The position numbers were made by a program, and so were the translations under genes. This document shows, in pieces, positions 20,024-29,914 of a stretch of DNA of 64,000 nucleotides (positions within the stretch are counted from its first letter, which is position 1; the number at the start of each line of letters is the position of its first letter). The notes under the pieces are model-generated. The model worked only from the letters and a program-made list of their open reading frames with translations, had not been told where the DNA came from and did no database searches. Origin of the DNA: an uncultured Acinetobacter sp. Its GTDB lineage: Bacteria > Pseudomonadota > Gammaproteobacteria > Pseudomonadales > Moraxellaceae. The stretch lies in contig NZ_CANQLZ010000006.1 of NCBI RefSeq assembly GCF_947624825.1, forward strand, positions 1 to 64,000. Reading direction: 5' to 3'.

Positions 20024-20914
20024 TTAGAAACGGAATTTAGCATTTAAGCCAACAGTTTCTGTATCCAATACAGAGTTGTCTTCAGCATTTGCTTTAACAA
20101 ATGAAGCACCAACAGCAACAGCTGGTGTAATGAAGTAGTTTACGTTTGCAGCTAAAGCTGAATCTGGAGAAGCTGCAAAGCTAGATTCGTAGTAAGAAAC
20201 GCCTAAGCCTAATTTAGGTGTTACATAAAGCGTAGAACCTAAGTTAAATGCAGTGTCATCGCCATAAACTAAGCCAGATTCAAACGCAACTGACATGTTA
20301 GTACCGTCAATATCACCTACGTATTTAGTACGTGCAGTGATTGCGTCTTGGTCTTCACCTAGAGTTAAAGATTCGCCATAGCCTGCAACAACACCGTTGT
20401 TTGCAACTTTGAATGCGTCAAATGCTTGTTGGTTCGCAGCGCTTGTGTAACCTACAGCAACCAAGAAGTTAGGTAGTGCTAAAGCACCAAGTTCTAATGC
20501 ATAACGGTCGCCATTGTCTTCAAGACCAAGCTCTTTAGTGATTTGGTTTTTAGCATCAGCAATGGTTGCGCTGTAAGATGCGCTTGCATATACAGGTACA
20601 ACTGAAGTTGGGATATAAACTTCACCTTTAGCACCCATGTTATGCGCTACAACGTCAAGACCGTCGTTACCTAATTCTGCATAGTTATAAGCAACAGCAA
20701 CATTAGATGCATGGTTTAAAAACGCAGCTTCAGCTAAAGGACCTTTAGCAGCATCAACATTTTTAAAGTAGTAAGTCGCTTGAACACCACCAATAAAGTC
20801 TTTGTTATTTACTGTGGTGTCTAGGTATTCAGCTTGACCTTGTACTTCAAATTGGTAAGCTTGAGCACCGGTTACGGCTAATAATAAAGCAGTGGCTAAA
20901 CCGAGTTTTTTCAT
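20024..20914 (-). CDS. omp33-36: Outer membrane porin, Omp33-36 type
   Basis: The 296-residue precursor has a signal peptide (MKKLGLATALLLAVTGAQA, cleavage before YQF) and a mature start YQFEVQGQAEYLDTTVN that matches the Acinetobacter Omp33-36 porin. Alternating beta-strand pattern, many Gly/Asn turns and a C-terminal aromatic residue (AKFRF) fit an outer-membrane barrel. In A. baumannii this porin is a water channel and its loss is linked to reduced carbapenem susceptibility. An IS982 element lies about 700 bp upstream, outside the likely promoter. Confidence 0.9.
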   Translation of the reverse strand: MKKLGLATALLLAVTGAQAYQFEVQGQAEYLDTTVNNKDFIGGVQATYYFKNVDAAKGPLAEAAFLNHASNVAVAYNYAELGNDGLDVVAHNMGAKGEVYIPTSVVPVYASASYSATIADAKNQITKELGLEDNGDRYALELGALALPNFLVAVGYTSAANQQAFDAFKVANNGVVAGYGESLTLGEDQDAITARTKYVGDIDGTNMSVAFESGLVYGDDTAFNLGSTLYVTPKLGLGVSYYESSFAASPDSALAANVNYFITPAVAVGASFVKANAEDNSVLDTETVGLNAKFRF

Positions 20915-21620
20915 AATAGATACCAGTTGTAATTAAAAATGGACTGAATTTGCTTAGCCAATTCTATTGTAACATTTCATTAAGTCAATGAAGTGGAAAG
21001 ATATTATTGTTTTGATTTGTTGATATGATTTATGGTATGAGTTTAAAATTTACACATTTAAGTTTTAATTTTAAAGTCAGGAAAAAACTTTTTATAACAA
21101 AAGAATAAGTAAAACTACCGCTAAAAAAATTAAAAATACATGAACAATATCGTAAATAAGAGCAGTAATAAAAGCGATCTGATTGTTAAAATTGATCGTT
21201 AAAAACATTTATAGTGTTATCTTCTTGTAACTAAAAAGTGCATCTTTTTATAGTTCAAAATAATTTAAATACTAAGTAAGTCACTTTTTATAAAAAATAC
21301 CGCGATAAATAAAGTAAATTTTTTGAAATTGCCATGATTGACACATTATTTCAAAATAAGGTGATTAAAAAAGAAACATGTGTTTGTAGTGTGCTTTACT
21401 TCACTGAATTTTTCTTCCATAATTTCGATTATAAAGTCGACCAGTTTAGTCAACTTAAATGAATTCTATTCATAACATTGTATTCAGGCTTTAATGAATA
21501 TAATGCTTAAAAAATGATTTTAATTTTGTTTTTATCCGCCCAGCTTTCCCCAAGGTTGGGCTTTTTTTTATGTATTTTACAAGCGAATTGGTCGCTTATA
21601 CTTGCTTGACACCGTATATT
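20915..21620. other. AT-rich intergenic region upstream of the porin
   Basis: About 700 bp without a credible gene. It should contain the porin promoter and leader. Near its right end a hairpin (GCCCA...TGGGC, about 21537-21561) followed by eight T resembles a terminator that now has no gene in front of it; it lies about 60 bp left of the IS insertion. Confidence 0.5.
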
Positions 21621-22595
21621 AACCCGAATCATGGATAAGAAATTCAGTTGAAAAAAAAGATGACTGAGTTGATAAGTGAGTTACGACACAAACCATTCAA
21701 CCAGCCATCCTATGTTCGAGTTTACAACTTTATTCTGCACGATTGATGATTTTTTTCAAAAAAATGAAGTGGTCTATTGGCAGTATCTAAAACAAGAAAA
21801 TCCTAAAGTCAGACAGCGATCAGGTGTTCTATGCTTATCTGAAATTATCTTTATCGCAGTTTGGTATAAAAACTCTCAACTTCATCATTTCAAAGCCTTT
21901 TATGGCATGATAAAACGCTTTTACTCCAAGCTTTTTAAAGCATTACCATCCTATCAACGGATCGTTTATTTGATCAATCAACATCAACTCGCACTTCAAG
22001 CATTACATATTTCTTTAACATCCAAGACTCAAACAGAATGTGCTTGGGTTGACTCTACAACTTTACCCGTATGTAAAAATCAGCGTATTCAGCGCCATAA
22101 ATCTTTAAAACAAATTGCTACACGAGGTAAAAGCTCAATGGGTTGGTTCTATGGATGCAAATTGCATATATTGGTGGATGCTCAGGGTCAATTGATTCAG
22201 ACCCAACTGTCGAATGGCCATACTTCAGATATCAAGATTCTGCCAAAGTTAGCGCAAGGCTATATGGGTAAGATCTTCGGCGATCGTGGCTACATCAGTG
22301 AAAGTTTAAAAGATACATTAACAAAGCAAGGTATTGAGTTAATTACCTATCATCGCAAAAATATGCGTCCAATGGAGCTATCATCAGAGGATGAAGCAAT
22401 GCTAAGACAACGCAATAAAATAGAGACGGTCTTTAGCTTATTGAAGCAGCAATACAATTTAGTAAGCAGCCGTCATCGTTCCATTTCAGGTTATTTCGCT
22501 GGGATTTATGCATCCTTATGTGCTTATCAAATCTGCCATCAGAATAAGCCTCAATTTACAACAATGTAAAACTAGGCTTATCCATGATTCGGGTT
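21621..22595 (+). mobile_element. Complete IS982-family insertion sequence
   Basis: 975 bp bounded by 19-bp perfect terminal inverted repeats (aacccgaatcatggataag at the left, its complement at the right). ATATT lies directly outside both ends (21616-21620 and 22596-22600) and is the likely target duplication. The single transposase gene fills the element. It is related to, but not identical with, the copies at 1-76 and 45969-46216. Confidence 0.9.
21712..22569 (+). CDS. IS982-family transposase
   Basis: DDE transposase of 285 residues from ATG 21712 (MFEFTTLFCTIDDFF); a GTG at 21676 in frame would add 12 residues. Catalytic acids sit in ECAWVDSTTLPVC, KIFGDRGYIS and IETVFSLLKQQYN, the DDE pattern of the family. 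The reading frame is intact, so the element is probably still capable of movement. Confidence 0.9.
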   Translation: MFEFTTLFCTIDDFFQKNEVVYWQYLKQENPKVRQRSGVLCLSEIIFIAVWYKNSQLHHFKAFYGMIKRFYSKLFKALPSYQRIVYLINQHQLALQALHISLTSKTQTECAWVDSTTLPVCKNQRIQRHKSLKQIATRGKSSMGWFYGCKLHILVDAQGQLIQTQLSNGHTSDIKILPKLAQGYMGKIFGDRGYISESLKDTLTKQGIELITYHRKNMRPMELSSEDEAMLRQRNKIETVFSLLKQQYNLVSSRHRSISGYFAGIYASLCAYQICHQNKPQFTTM

Positions 22596-23014
22596 ATATT
22601 AAATAGGTTTTTGCACAACTTTGGTGCAAAATGATGATTTTTGAGCTAGATTTTAAGCATAAAAAAACCCACTTTTCAAAGAAAAGTGGGTTTTTTAGCC
22701 AAAATCTGCGGGAAAGTTAAAAAATCTGCTGAGGAATATTTCAACTCGCCCTAATGAAGTGCATTATGCACCGCTTTGTGGCAGCTGTAAATATTTTGTT
22801 ATGGTAAATCAGCAAAAAAAATAGCGTTTTTTAGCTGATCTAAAAGCATTAAAATTTGGCAGATGTAGATAAATGCAGCTAAGTTGTATGCAAATGAGCA
22901 ATTCTATTCCCTATCTTTAAATAAGCGCTAGCAGGCAAAATGTTTTCGTTTTAAAGTAGCAGCTTAATTTAGCTATGTTTTTCCTGATTTGTTGGTTTTA
23001 GGACGTAGAGATTC
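22596..23014. other. Intergenic region with an orphan terminator
   Basis: About 420 bp between the IS and the GGDEF gene. It contains a strong terminator at 22661-22696 with no gene directly in front of it, and the promoter and leader of the GGDEF gene (AGGA about 11 bases before its ATG). No other gene is seen. Confidence 0.5.
22661..22696. terminator. Strong bidirectional terminator-like hairpin
   Basis: AAAAACCCACTTTTC / GAAAAGTGGGTTTTT perfect stem with an AAA loop. A small RNA or a gene displaced by the IS could have used it. Confidence 0.75.
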
Positions 23015-24700
23015 ATGTATAGATTACGTTCTGAACGTATGCGCACACATTTGCATATCTCAACTTTTGTAATGGTCATTTGTTTATTGGTCCTGACCGC
23101 GTCATTGATTTTTAAAAGCTATCAAAGCTACCAACGAGCAAATCATACCTTACTTGAGATTGAAGCTTTAATTGCAATGTCAGACTTATCTCAGGCGATG
23201 CTGAGTGAGCGTTTACCGATTAATTTTGTGCATCATGCCAGTGCTGAAAATCAAGTCATTTATCAAGCTCAATTACAGCAACATCGTGATCGGGTCGATC
23301 AAAAAATTCAACAAACAGTACACATTTTACAAGCGTCAGGTTTTTCTGAAATTGCCAATCAGTTAAGCAATGAAGTCACACCACATTTGGTGAATGCACG
23401 CCGTGATTTTGATCATTATGTCAATCTACCATCAAAACAACGTACCCAACAACGCTTGATGCAAGACCTGCAAAGCTTATTTGATGTGTGGGAAAAGACC
23501 CATGCTTTATTAAAAAAGAAATTGCTTGAGTCTAGAGCTTATGGGATGGAAAACACTTATCACTATGCCATGATTCTGTTGATCTATGACTTACAAGATC
23601 AAACAAGCCGGATTACATCTTCTTTAAAAGAACCGATTATATTTTCTGAAAAAATTAATGAGCAGCAACGTATTGCGACTTTAAAACAGTTATATCAAGT
23701 TGAATACTTATGGAAATTAATTGGCAATATTAAAGACACCAGTGAAAAACACGCAGCATTTCAAAAGTATTATCAGGCAATTGAAAGCCAATTGCTACAG
23801 ACCAACAAAGCGCTGATAGACACCTTATTAAACGAAAGTAATCAACAAAAACCTTATAGTTATACGACTCAACAAATCACCACAATTGCGGTGCAGAATT
23901 CTGCAACTGTATTGGATTTACAGCATTATGTGCTAAAAACACGTTTGGCTGTAGTTGAAGAGCGTAAGCATGTGGCACAGCGTGACTTTATTGTATCGTG
24001 CTTGGTGTTATTTTTATGTTTGGGCGCTGTTGTTTTTACCTTTTTATATGTACGTCATCAGGTTTTTTTACCTTTAGTGTTAGCACGTAATACTTTACTT
24101 GACTTGGTGGACCCTGCAAATAAGCATGACTTAAATGATTCTGTGACTTTGTTAGATGCGATTGAACGTATGAAACAAACCTTACAGCAACGTGATGCCT
24201 TAGCCTTTCAACTTAAAAATATGGCCAACACTGACCCCTTAACAGGTGCTTCAAATCGGGTGGCCTTAGATGAGTATTTAAAGTTAAAAAATCAGCAAAG
24301 TAATGCCTTTAGTGACACGGCGCTTATTATTGTTGATATTGATAATTTTAAGCAAGTGAATGATTACTATGGGCACTTGGTAGGAGATGATGTGATTCGC
24401 CATATTGCGCAACAATTGCAAGCAAATGTTAGAAACACCGATTTGGTGGTGCGTTATGGTGGTGATGAGTTTTTGGTGATTTTAGAAAATTGTGCCTTTG
24501 GCGATGCTTTATATATTGGCGATAAAATACGTTGTGCCATTAGTCATCATCCAGTCCAAGTAGAAGGGCATGAGGATTTACGCGTTTCGGTGAGTGCAGG
24601 GGTTGCTGTTGGTGGAGATTCATGGAAGCAGTTGCTTGCCAAAGCAGATCAAAGTTTATTAAGAGTCAAAGCCAGTGGTAAAAATGCAGTGGAGGGTTAA
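23015..24700 (+). CDS. Membrane-bound diguanylate cyclase (GGDEF)
   Basis: 561 residues: a short cytoplasmic start, TM1 (about 13-33), a periplasmic helical domain of roughly 290 residues of unknown ligand, TM2 (about 328-348), a linker helix and a GGDEF domain (about 405-561). The active loop is RYGGDEFLVIL, with an intact RxxD inhibitory site (RNTD) five residues upstream, so the enzyme should make cyclic di-GMP and be product-inhibited. NMANTDPLTGASNR marks the domain start. Probably a sensor for an extracellular cue; monocistronic, with its own terminator. Confidence 0.9.
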   Translation: MYRLRSERMRTHLHISTFVMVICLLVLTASLIFKSYQSYQRANHTLLEIEALIAMSDLSQAMLSERLPINFVHHASAENQVIYQAQLQQHRDRVDQKIQQTVHILQASGFSEIANQLSNEVTPHLVNARRDFDHYVNLPSKQRTQQRLMQDLQSLFDVWEKTHALLKKKLLESRAYGMENTYHYAMILLIYDLQDQTSRITSSLKEPIIFSEKINEQQRIATLKQLYQVEYLWKLIGNIKDTSEKHAAFQKYYQAIESQLLQTNKALIDTLLNESNQQKPYSYTTQQITTIAVQNSATVLDLQHYVLKTRLAVVEERKHVAQRDFIVSCLVLFLCLGAVVFTFLYVRHQVFLPLVLARNTLLDLVDPANKHDLNDSVTLLDAIERMKQTLQQRDALAFQLKNMANTDPLTGASNRVALDEYLKLKNQQSNAFSDTALIIVDIDNFKQVNDYYGHLVGDDVIRHIAQQLQANVRNTDLVVRYGGDEFLVILENCAFGDALYIGDKIRCAISHHPVQVEGHEDLRVSVSAGVAVGGDSWKQLLAKADQSLLRVKASGKNAVEG

Positions 24701-24786
24701 TTTTTTAACCAAATCTGAAGAATTATTTTAGTGGTTTTAAAAACAGATTTTGCTCAGGTGAAAAGTTGTTTAGTCTTTGCTTAAAT

Positions 24787-24819
24787 AAAAAAAACGGTGA
24801 ATGAATCACCGTTTTATCA
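24787..24819. terminator. Bidirectional terminator between the GGDEF gene and uvrA
   Basis: AAAACGGTGA / TCACCGTTTT 10-bp perfect stem (24791-24800 and 24806-24815) with a 5-base loop, between two convergent genes. Confidence 0.85.
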
Positions 24820-24841
24820 CGTATTGAACTAAAACCAAAGG

Positions 24842-27673
24842 TTATTTAAGCATCGGTTTTAAGAAACGACCTGTATGTGAAATGTCAATATTTACAATCT
24901 CTTCAGGCGTTCCTTCAGCAATAATCATCCCACCACCTGAACCGCCTTCAGGACCTAAATCTACAATCCAATCGGCGGTTTTAATCACATCCAAATTATG
25001 CTCAATCACCACAATGGTATTACCCTTGTTGCGAAGCTGATGCAAAATATCCAACAACTTGGCAATATCATGGAAGTGTAAACCTGTGGTTGGCTCATCT
25101 AACACATACAGCGTTTTGCCTGTATCACGCTTAGCCAATTCACGAGCAAGTTTGACTCGTTGTGCTTCACCGCCCGACAAAGTCGTTGCCGACTGACCTA
25201 AACGAATATAGCCCAAACCCACTTGGTTTAAAGTTTCTAAACGACGATGAATCACAGGAATCGCATCAAAGAAATGCATCGCATCTTCAACCGTCATCTC
25301 TAATACATCGGCAATATTTTTACTCTTATAGCCAACTTCTAAAGTTTCGCGGTTATAACGCTTGCCATGACAGGCATCACACGGCACATACATATCGGGT
25401 AAGAAATGCATGGCAACTTTAATCATACCATCGCCTTCACAGGCTTCGCAGCGCCCACCTTTGACGTTAAATGAAAAACGGCCAGCAGTATAACCACGTG
25501 CTTTGGCTTCTTGAGTTTGTGCAAATAACTCACGAATTGGAGTAAATAAACCAGTATAAGTTGCAGGGTTAGAGCGTGGGGTACGACCAATTGGGCTTTG
25601 ATCAATATCAACCACTTTATCTAAGAACTGTAAGCCGTCAATTGAATCAAATTTCTCAGCTGTTAAAGTGGTTGCACCATTGAGTTGTGTGGCAGCAAGC
25701 GGCAATAAGGTACGGTTAATTAAGGTGGATTTACCTGAACCTGAAACGCCTGTTACGCAGGTCATTACGCCTAAAGGTAAGGTTAGATCTACGTTTTTAA
25801 GGTTATGACCTGCCGCGCCCATCAGCTTAATTTGCTCATCGGGTTTTGGCGGTTGAATACGTGTTTTGGGCACTTCGATTTTGAGTTTGCCTGATAAATA
25901 CTGACCCGTTAATGAATCAGGGTTGGCTAAAATCTCATCATAAGTACCTTCAGCAATCACATAACCACCATGCACACCTGCACCCGGGCCAATATCAATA
26001 ATATGATCGGCTGCGCGAATGGCATCTTCATCATGCTCAACTACTAATACAGTGTTGCCTAAATCGCGTAAACGCACCAAAGTTTCTAGCAAACGGTCGT
26101 TATCACGCTGATGTAAACCAATGGAAGGTTCATCAAGCACATACATCACGCCCATTAAGCCTGCACCAATTTGTGATGCCAAACGAATACGCTGTGCTTC
26201 ACCACCCGATAAAGTTTCGGCTGAACGTGACAGGCTTAAATAATTTAAACCCACAGATACTAAAAAGTGCAAACGATCACGAATTTCTTTAAAGATTTTA
26301 TCGGCAATTTCGCCTTTGGCGCCGCTGAGTTGTAAATCTTGGTAATACTGCTCGGCATCGCCAATTGACATTTTGGTGATTTCGGCAATGGTCTTGTCTA
26401 AAATTTTCACATGACGTGAAATTTCATTGAGGCGCGAACCATCGCAGGCGTCACAGGCGGTATTGGATAAATATTGTGATAAATCATCACGCACATAGTT
26501 ACTTTCAGTCTCACGGTAACGACGTTCTAAATGCGGCAAAATTCCTTCAAACGGCATGACGCGGTTATGACGACGACCACGTTCATCGATATAACTTAAG
26601 TCAATTTTGTCACGCCCTGTGCCGTATAGGAATTTCTTTTGCGTGTCTTTATCGAGTTGATTCCATGCTGCGTCCATGGAAAAACCGTAGTGCTCCGCCA
26701 CTTTTTGCAACATGCTGTAATAATATGGACGCTGACGATCCCAACCACGAATTGCGCCTTGGCTAATGGACAGCTCAGGATTATGAATCAGTTTTTCGGC
26801 ACTAAAATGGTTACGTGTGCCTAAACCATCACAGACAGGGCAAGCGCCAAACGGGTTGTTAAACGAAAATAAACGTGGCTCGAGTTCTGCCACAGCACGT
26901 TCACATTCAGGGCAAGAGTGTTTGGCTGAAAAGACTCGATCATCATGCTCGCCATTCATCCACGATAAAATCGCAATATCACCACCTAAACGTAGCGCTG
27001 TTTCAAAGCTTTCAGCAATACGGTTGCCTAAGTCATCACGCACTTTAAAGCGATCGACCACCACTTCAATGGTGTGTTTTTTCTTTTTGTCCAATTCAGG
27101 CATCGGGTCAAGGTCCACAATCTCACCATCGACGCGGGCACGCACAAAACCTTGGCTTTGCAATTGTTCAAATAAATTACTGTATTCACCTTTACGCTCA
27201 CGCACCACCGGTGCAAGTAGCATTAGCGCTGTACCTTCTTCTAAGCCTTTAACTGCATCGACCATTTCGGACACGGTTTGCGCCACCATAGGTAGGTCAT
27301 GCTCAGGACAATATGGCGTACCAACACGGGCATACAATAAGCGTAAATAGTCGTAAATTTCGGTAATGGTACCTACGGTTGAACGTGGGTTATGACTTGT
27401 TGATTTTTGCTCAATGGCAATCGCTGGGCTTAAACCTTCAATCGAGTCGACTTCGGGCTTTTCCATTTGTGATAAAAATTGACGCGCATAAGCCGACAGC
27501 GATTCTACATAACGACGCTGACCTTCGGCATATAAGGTATCAAAAGCAAGTGATGACTTACCTGAACCCGAAAGCCCCGTAATCACCACAAACTGATCGC
27601 GTGGAATATCAAGGTTCACATTTTTTAAATTATGGGTACGTGCGCCTCGAATACGGATATGACTTTGGCTCAT
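24842..27673 (-). CDS. uvrA: Excinuclease ABC subunit A
   Basis: DNA damage recognition ATPase of nucleotide excision repair; works with UvrB. 943 residues, full length. It shows two ABC modules with Walker A motifs ([14 protein letters not shown] near residue 31, [14 protein letters not shown] near 640), two signature sequences (LSGGEAQR) and zinc-binding Cys pairs (CPEC...CPVC in the insertion domain; CEACEGDG...CDACHG near 740-765). The family is SOS-inducible in many bacteria; I did not identify a LexA-type box and Acinetobacter lacks a canonical LexA. Confidence 0.97.
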   Translation of the reverse strand: MSQSHIRIRGARTHNLKNVNLDIPRDQFVVITGLSGSGKSSLAFDTLYAEGQRRYVESLSAYARQFLSQMEKPEVDSIEGLSPAIAIEQKSTSHNPRSTVGTITEIYDYLRLLYARVGTPYCPEHDLPMVAQTVSEMVDAVKGLEEGTALMLLAPVVRERKGEYSNLFEQLQSQGFVRARVDGEIVDLDPMPELDKKKKHTIEVVVDRFKVRDDLGNRIAESFETALRLGGDIAILSWMNGEHDDRVFSAKHSCPECERAVAELEPRLFSFNNPFGACPVCDGLGTRNHFSAEKLIHNPELSISQGAIRGWDRQRPYYYSMLQKVAEHYGFSMDAAWNQLDKDTQKKFLYGTGRDKIDLSYIDERGRRHNRVMPFEGILPHLERRYRETESNYVRDDLSQYLSNTACDACDGSRLNEISRHVKILDKTIAEITKMSIGDAEQYYQDLQLSGAKGEIADKIFKEIRDRLHFLVSVGLNYLSLSRSAETLSGGEAQRIRLASQIGAGLMGVMYVLDEPSIGLHQRDNDRLLETLVRLRDLGNTVLVVEHDEDAIRAADHIIDIGPGAGVHGGYVIAEGTYDEILANPDSLTGQYLSGKLKIEVPKTRIQPPKPDEQIKLMGAAGHNLKNVDLTLPLGVMTCVTGVSGSGKSTLINRTLLPLAATQLNGATTLTAEKFDSIDGLQFLDKVVDIDQSPIGRTPRSNPATYTGLFTPIRELFAQTQEAKARGYTAGRFSFNVKGGRCEACEGDGMIKVAMHFLPDMYVPCDACHGKRYNRETLEVGYKSKNIADVLEMTVEDAMHFFDAIPVIHRRLETLNQVGLGYIRLGQSATTLSGGEAQRVKLARELAKRDTGKTLYVLDEPTTGLHFHDIAKLLDILHQLRNKGNTIVVIEHNLDVIKTADWIVDLGPEGGSGGGMIIAEGTPEEIVNIDISHTGRFLKPMLK

Positions 27674-27850
27674 GCAATGATCCTAAACATTTATCTTGAG
27701 AGGCGTATATAATAGCGCATGAAAAATGTTCAAGTGGGCTTTGACTACATTTGTACGTCAAATTATGTCGGAGTGCTGTGTTTCTGGGCAAATCTACAGC
27801 TGCACAAGATCAGGCGACTAAACATCAACTTGCTTAATCGCCAAGTGCAA

Positions 27851-28513
27851 TTATAAAGGCCAAGTCTGCTCGCGATAAGCACTGTCCCAAAATAGCCATT
27901 CGAGTTCTGCCCCACGGCGATAGGCTTGATGCATTTTAGCTAAGGTATCTTCATCACAACGTGCTGCAACACGGTCAATGGTGGCCACTACTTCACGAAC
28001 AGCAGTGTGAAACTCTTCGCCTGCATAGGTATTAATCCACGCTTGATAAGGATTATTGGCAACCGATTGCTTGACAATATCACGGCCAACCTCAGCATAA
28101 ATCCAAAAACATGGCAGCAAAGATGCCAATACCACAGGGTAACTTTCTGACCATGCGGTAGCGGTTAAAAAGTTGGTGTAATGGTGACAGGCTAAGGTGA
28201 GCGGAGTATTTTCAAATTCTGCTTGGCTGACATTAAACTGCGTTAAAAAGCTGTCATGCATTTCACGTTCAAATACAATCGCCAATTTGGCAGCTTCTGC
28301 AAATTGAATCACATCTTTGGCATCAAAAGCTTTGGCGGCACATACAGCTAAGGCGCGTCCGTAAGCCACCAAATAATGCGCATCTTGAATCATATAATGC
28401 TGAAAAGCACTTTGCGATAACGTGCCTTGGCTTAATTGTTGGTTAAACGGATGCGCGAGAATTTTTTGATAAATGTCGGCATGTTGTTGCCAAAGCTGTG
28501 CAGAAAAAAGCAT
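27851..28513 (-). CDS. tenA: TenA/thiaminase II-type aminopyrimidine aminohydrolase
   Basis: TenA proteins salvage the thiamine pyrimidine by hydrolysing aminopyrimidines. The 220-residue all-helical protein has the active-site Cys in SLLPCFWIYAEVG (about residue 136), the YAGEEFHTAVREV motif carrying the conserved Glu, and YMIQDAHYLVAYGRAL near the N-terminus. Length and motifs fit the family. It stands alone between uvrA and a divergent DUF475 gene. I recognise no TPP riboswitch upstream. Confidence 0.88.
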   Translation of the reverse strand: MLFSAQLWQQHADIYQKILAHPFNQQLSQGTLSQSAFQHYMIQDAHYLVAYGRALAVCAAKAFDAKDVIQFAEAAKLAIVFEREMHDSFLTQFNVSQAEFENTPLTLACHHYTNFLTATAWSESYPVVLASLLPCFWIYAEVGRDIVKQSVANNPYQAWINTYAGEEFHTAVREVVATIDRVAARCDEDTLAKMHQAYRRGAELEWLFWDSAYREQTWPL

Positions 28514-28714
28514 GTCTTAAATCCAAAAGGTGAAATTGTATATGACTATAGCAAGTTATCCAGTCTCGCCCTAGGGTAAAAAATGCCGTCAGTCAGACAA
28601 TAAATTCAACGACCCTTGCATCTTTACGAGTACAATAATCGCAACGTATAAACGCTTGTTTGGTAAGATTGCTCAAGCGTTTTCTTATTGCTTGATATTT
28701 AAGGTCGAAAAATT

Positions 28715-29803
28715 ATGTGGAAACATTTTGGTTTTTCAATCGTATTTACGATCGTGTGTTTGGGGTTGTCGGCTTATTGGGGTTATACCCATGGGCCTGA
28801 GGCAGGCTTAAAAACCATGTTAACGGTGCTTACCATTACAGCCATTTTGGCGGTCATGGAAATATCGTTGTCGTTTGATAATGCGGTTGTAAATGCATCG
28901 GTACTGCGCCATTGGGACCATTTTTGGAAAATGCTGTTTTTAACGGTCGGCATTTTGGTCGCCGTGTTTGGTATGCGTTTAATTTTCCCAATTGTGATTG
29001 TGGCGGTGACAGCCGACATGGGCATGATGGAAGTGGTGAATTTAGCGTTAAATGATCCCAAAGAATACTCAGCCCGTTTAATGAATCATCATCCTGAAAT
29101 TGCCGCTTTTGGTGGTGCGTTCTTACTTATGGTGTTCTTAAACTTCTTCTTAGATGATGGTAAAGACACCCATTGGTTTAAATGGATTGAACGCCGTTTA
29201 GCCAATTTAGCCTCTGTGCCTGCGTTGTCGGTGTTTATTGCTTTAGTGGCACTTTTAATTATGGCTGCCAATGTAGATGAAGCCAAACGTTTAGTGGTGA
29301 CCATGGCGGGTATTTGGGGTATCGTGATTTATATCGGTGTTCAAGTTCTTAGTCATTTATTAGGTGGTGAGCCTGAATTAGACGATGAAGGTAACGCGGT
29401 AGACAAAGCTGGTAATCCTGTACCAGGTGGTGTGGTAAAAGCCGGTATTGGTGGCTTTTTGTACCTCGAAGTGCTTGATGCATCGTTTAGTTTTGACGGT
29501 GTAATTGGTGCATTTGCGATTACCTCAGACGTGGTGATCATTATGCTTGGTCTTGCCATTGGTGCAATGTTCGTGCGTTCTATTACCATTTACTTAGTAG
29601 AAAAAGGCACTTTAGATGCTTACGTTTACTTAGAACATGGTGCGCATTATGCCATTGGTGCATTGGCCTTTATTATGATTGCCAGTGGTACAGGTTTACA
29701 CGTTCCTGAAGTGGTGACTGGTTTAATTGGTGTGGCATTTATTGTTTGGGCGATTATTGCGTCGATTCAGTATCGTAAACGTCAAGTAAAGTTGGATTCG
29801 TAA
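28715..29803 (+). CDS. DUF475 (TerC-related) integral membrane protein
   Basis: 362 residues, about nine membrane helices. Two acidic repeat motifs, EISLSFDNAVVNA (near residue 50) and EVLDASFSFDGVIGAFA (near residue 252), mark the TerC/DUF475 superfamily, whose members are linked to metal ion handling. An acidic loop (GGEPELDDEGNAVDKAGNPVPGG) separates the two halves. The substrate is not known. It ends in a clear terminator. Confidence 0.85.
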   Translation: MWKHFGFSIVFTIVCLGLSAYWGYTHGPEAGLKTMLTVLTITAILAVMEISLSFDNAVVNASVLRHWDHFWKMLFLTVGILVAVFGMRLIFPIVIVAVTADMGMMEVVNLALNDPKEYSARLMNHHPEIAAFGGAFLLMVFLNFFLDDGKDTHWFKWIERRLANLASVPALSVFIALVALLIMAANVDEAKRLVVTMAGIWGIVIYIGVQVLSHLLGGEPELDDEGNAVDKAGNPVPGGVVKAGIGGFLYLEVLDASFSFDGVIGAFAITSDVVIIMLGLAIGAMFVRSITIYLVEKGTLDAYVYLEHGAHYAIGALAFIMIASGTGLHVPEVVTGLIGVAFIVWAIIASIQYRKRQVKLDS

Positions 29804-29819
29804 AACCGATATCAACTAT

Positions 29820-29843
29820 GGCGCATTTCAATGCGCCTTTTTT
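29820..29843 (+). terminator. Rho-independent terminator of the DUF475 gene
   Basis: GGCGCAT / ATGCGCC stem with a TTCA loop, followed by TTTTTT, 16 bases after the stop. Confidence 0.85.
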
Positions 29844-29914
29844 ATGCCTGAAATAGCAGCTTGAGGCTGAATGATGTAGCATATTAGCGACCTTGCTATT
29901 AAATCCCAAACCCT

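Noticed and set aside
26817..27350. 177-residue open frame on the plus strand
   Set aside because: Antisense to conserved uvrA sequence; Ser/Arg-rich composition typical of a shadow frame.
27720..27857. 45-codon open frame between uvrA and tenA
   Set aside because: No ribosome binding site, no similarity to a known protein, runs into the tenA 3' end.
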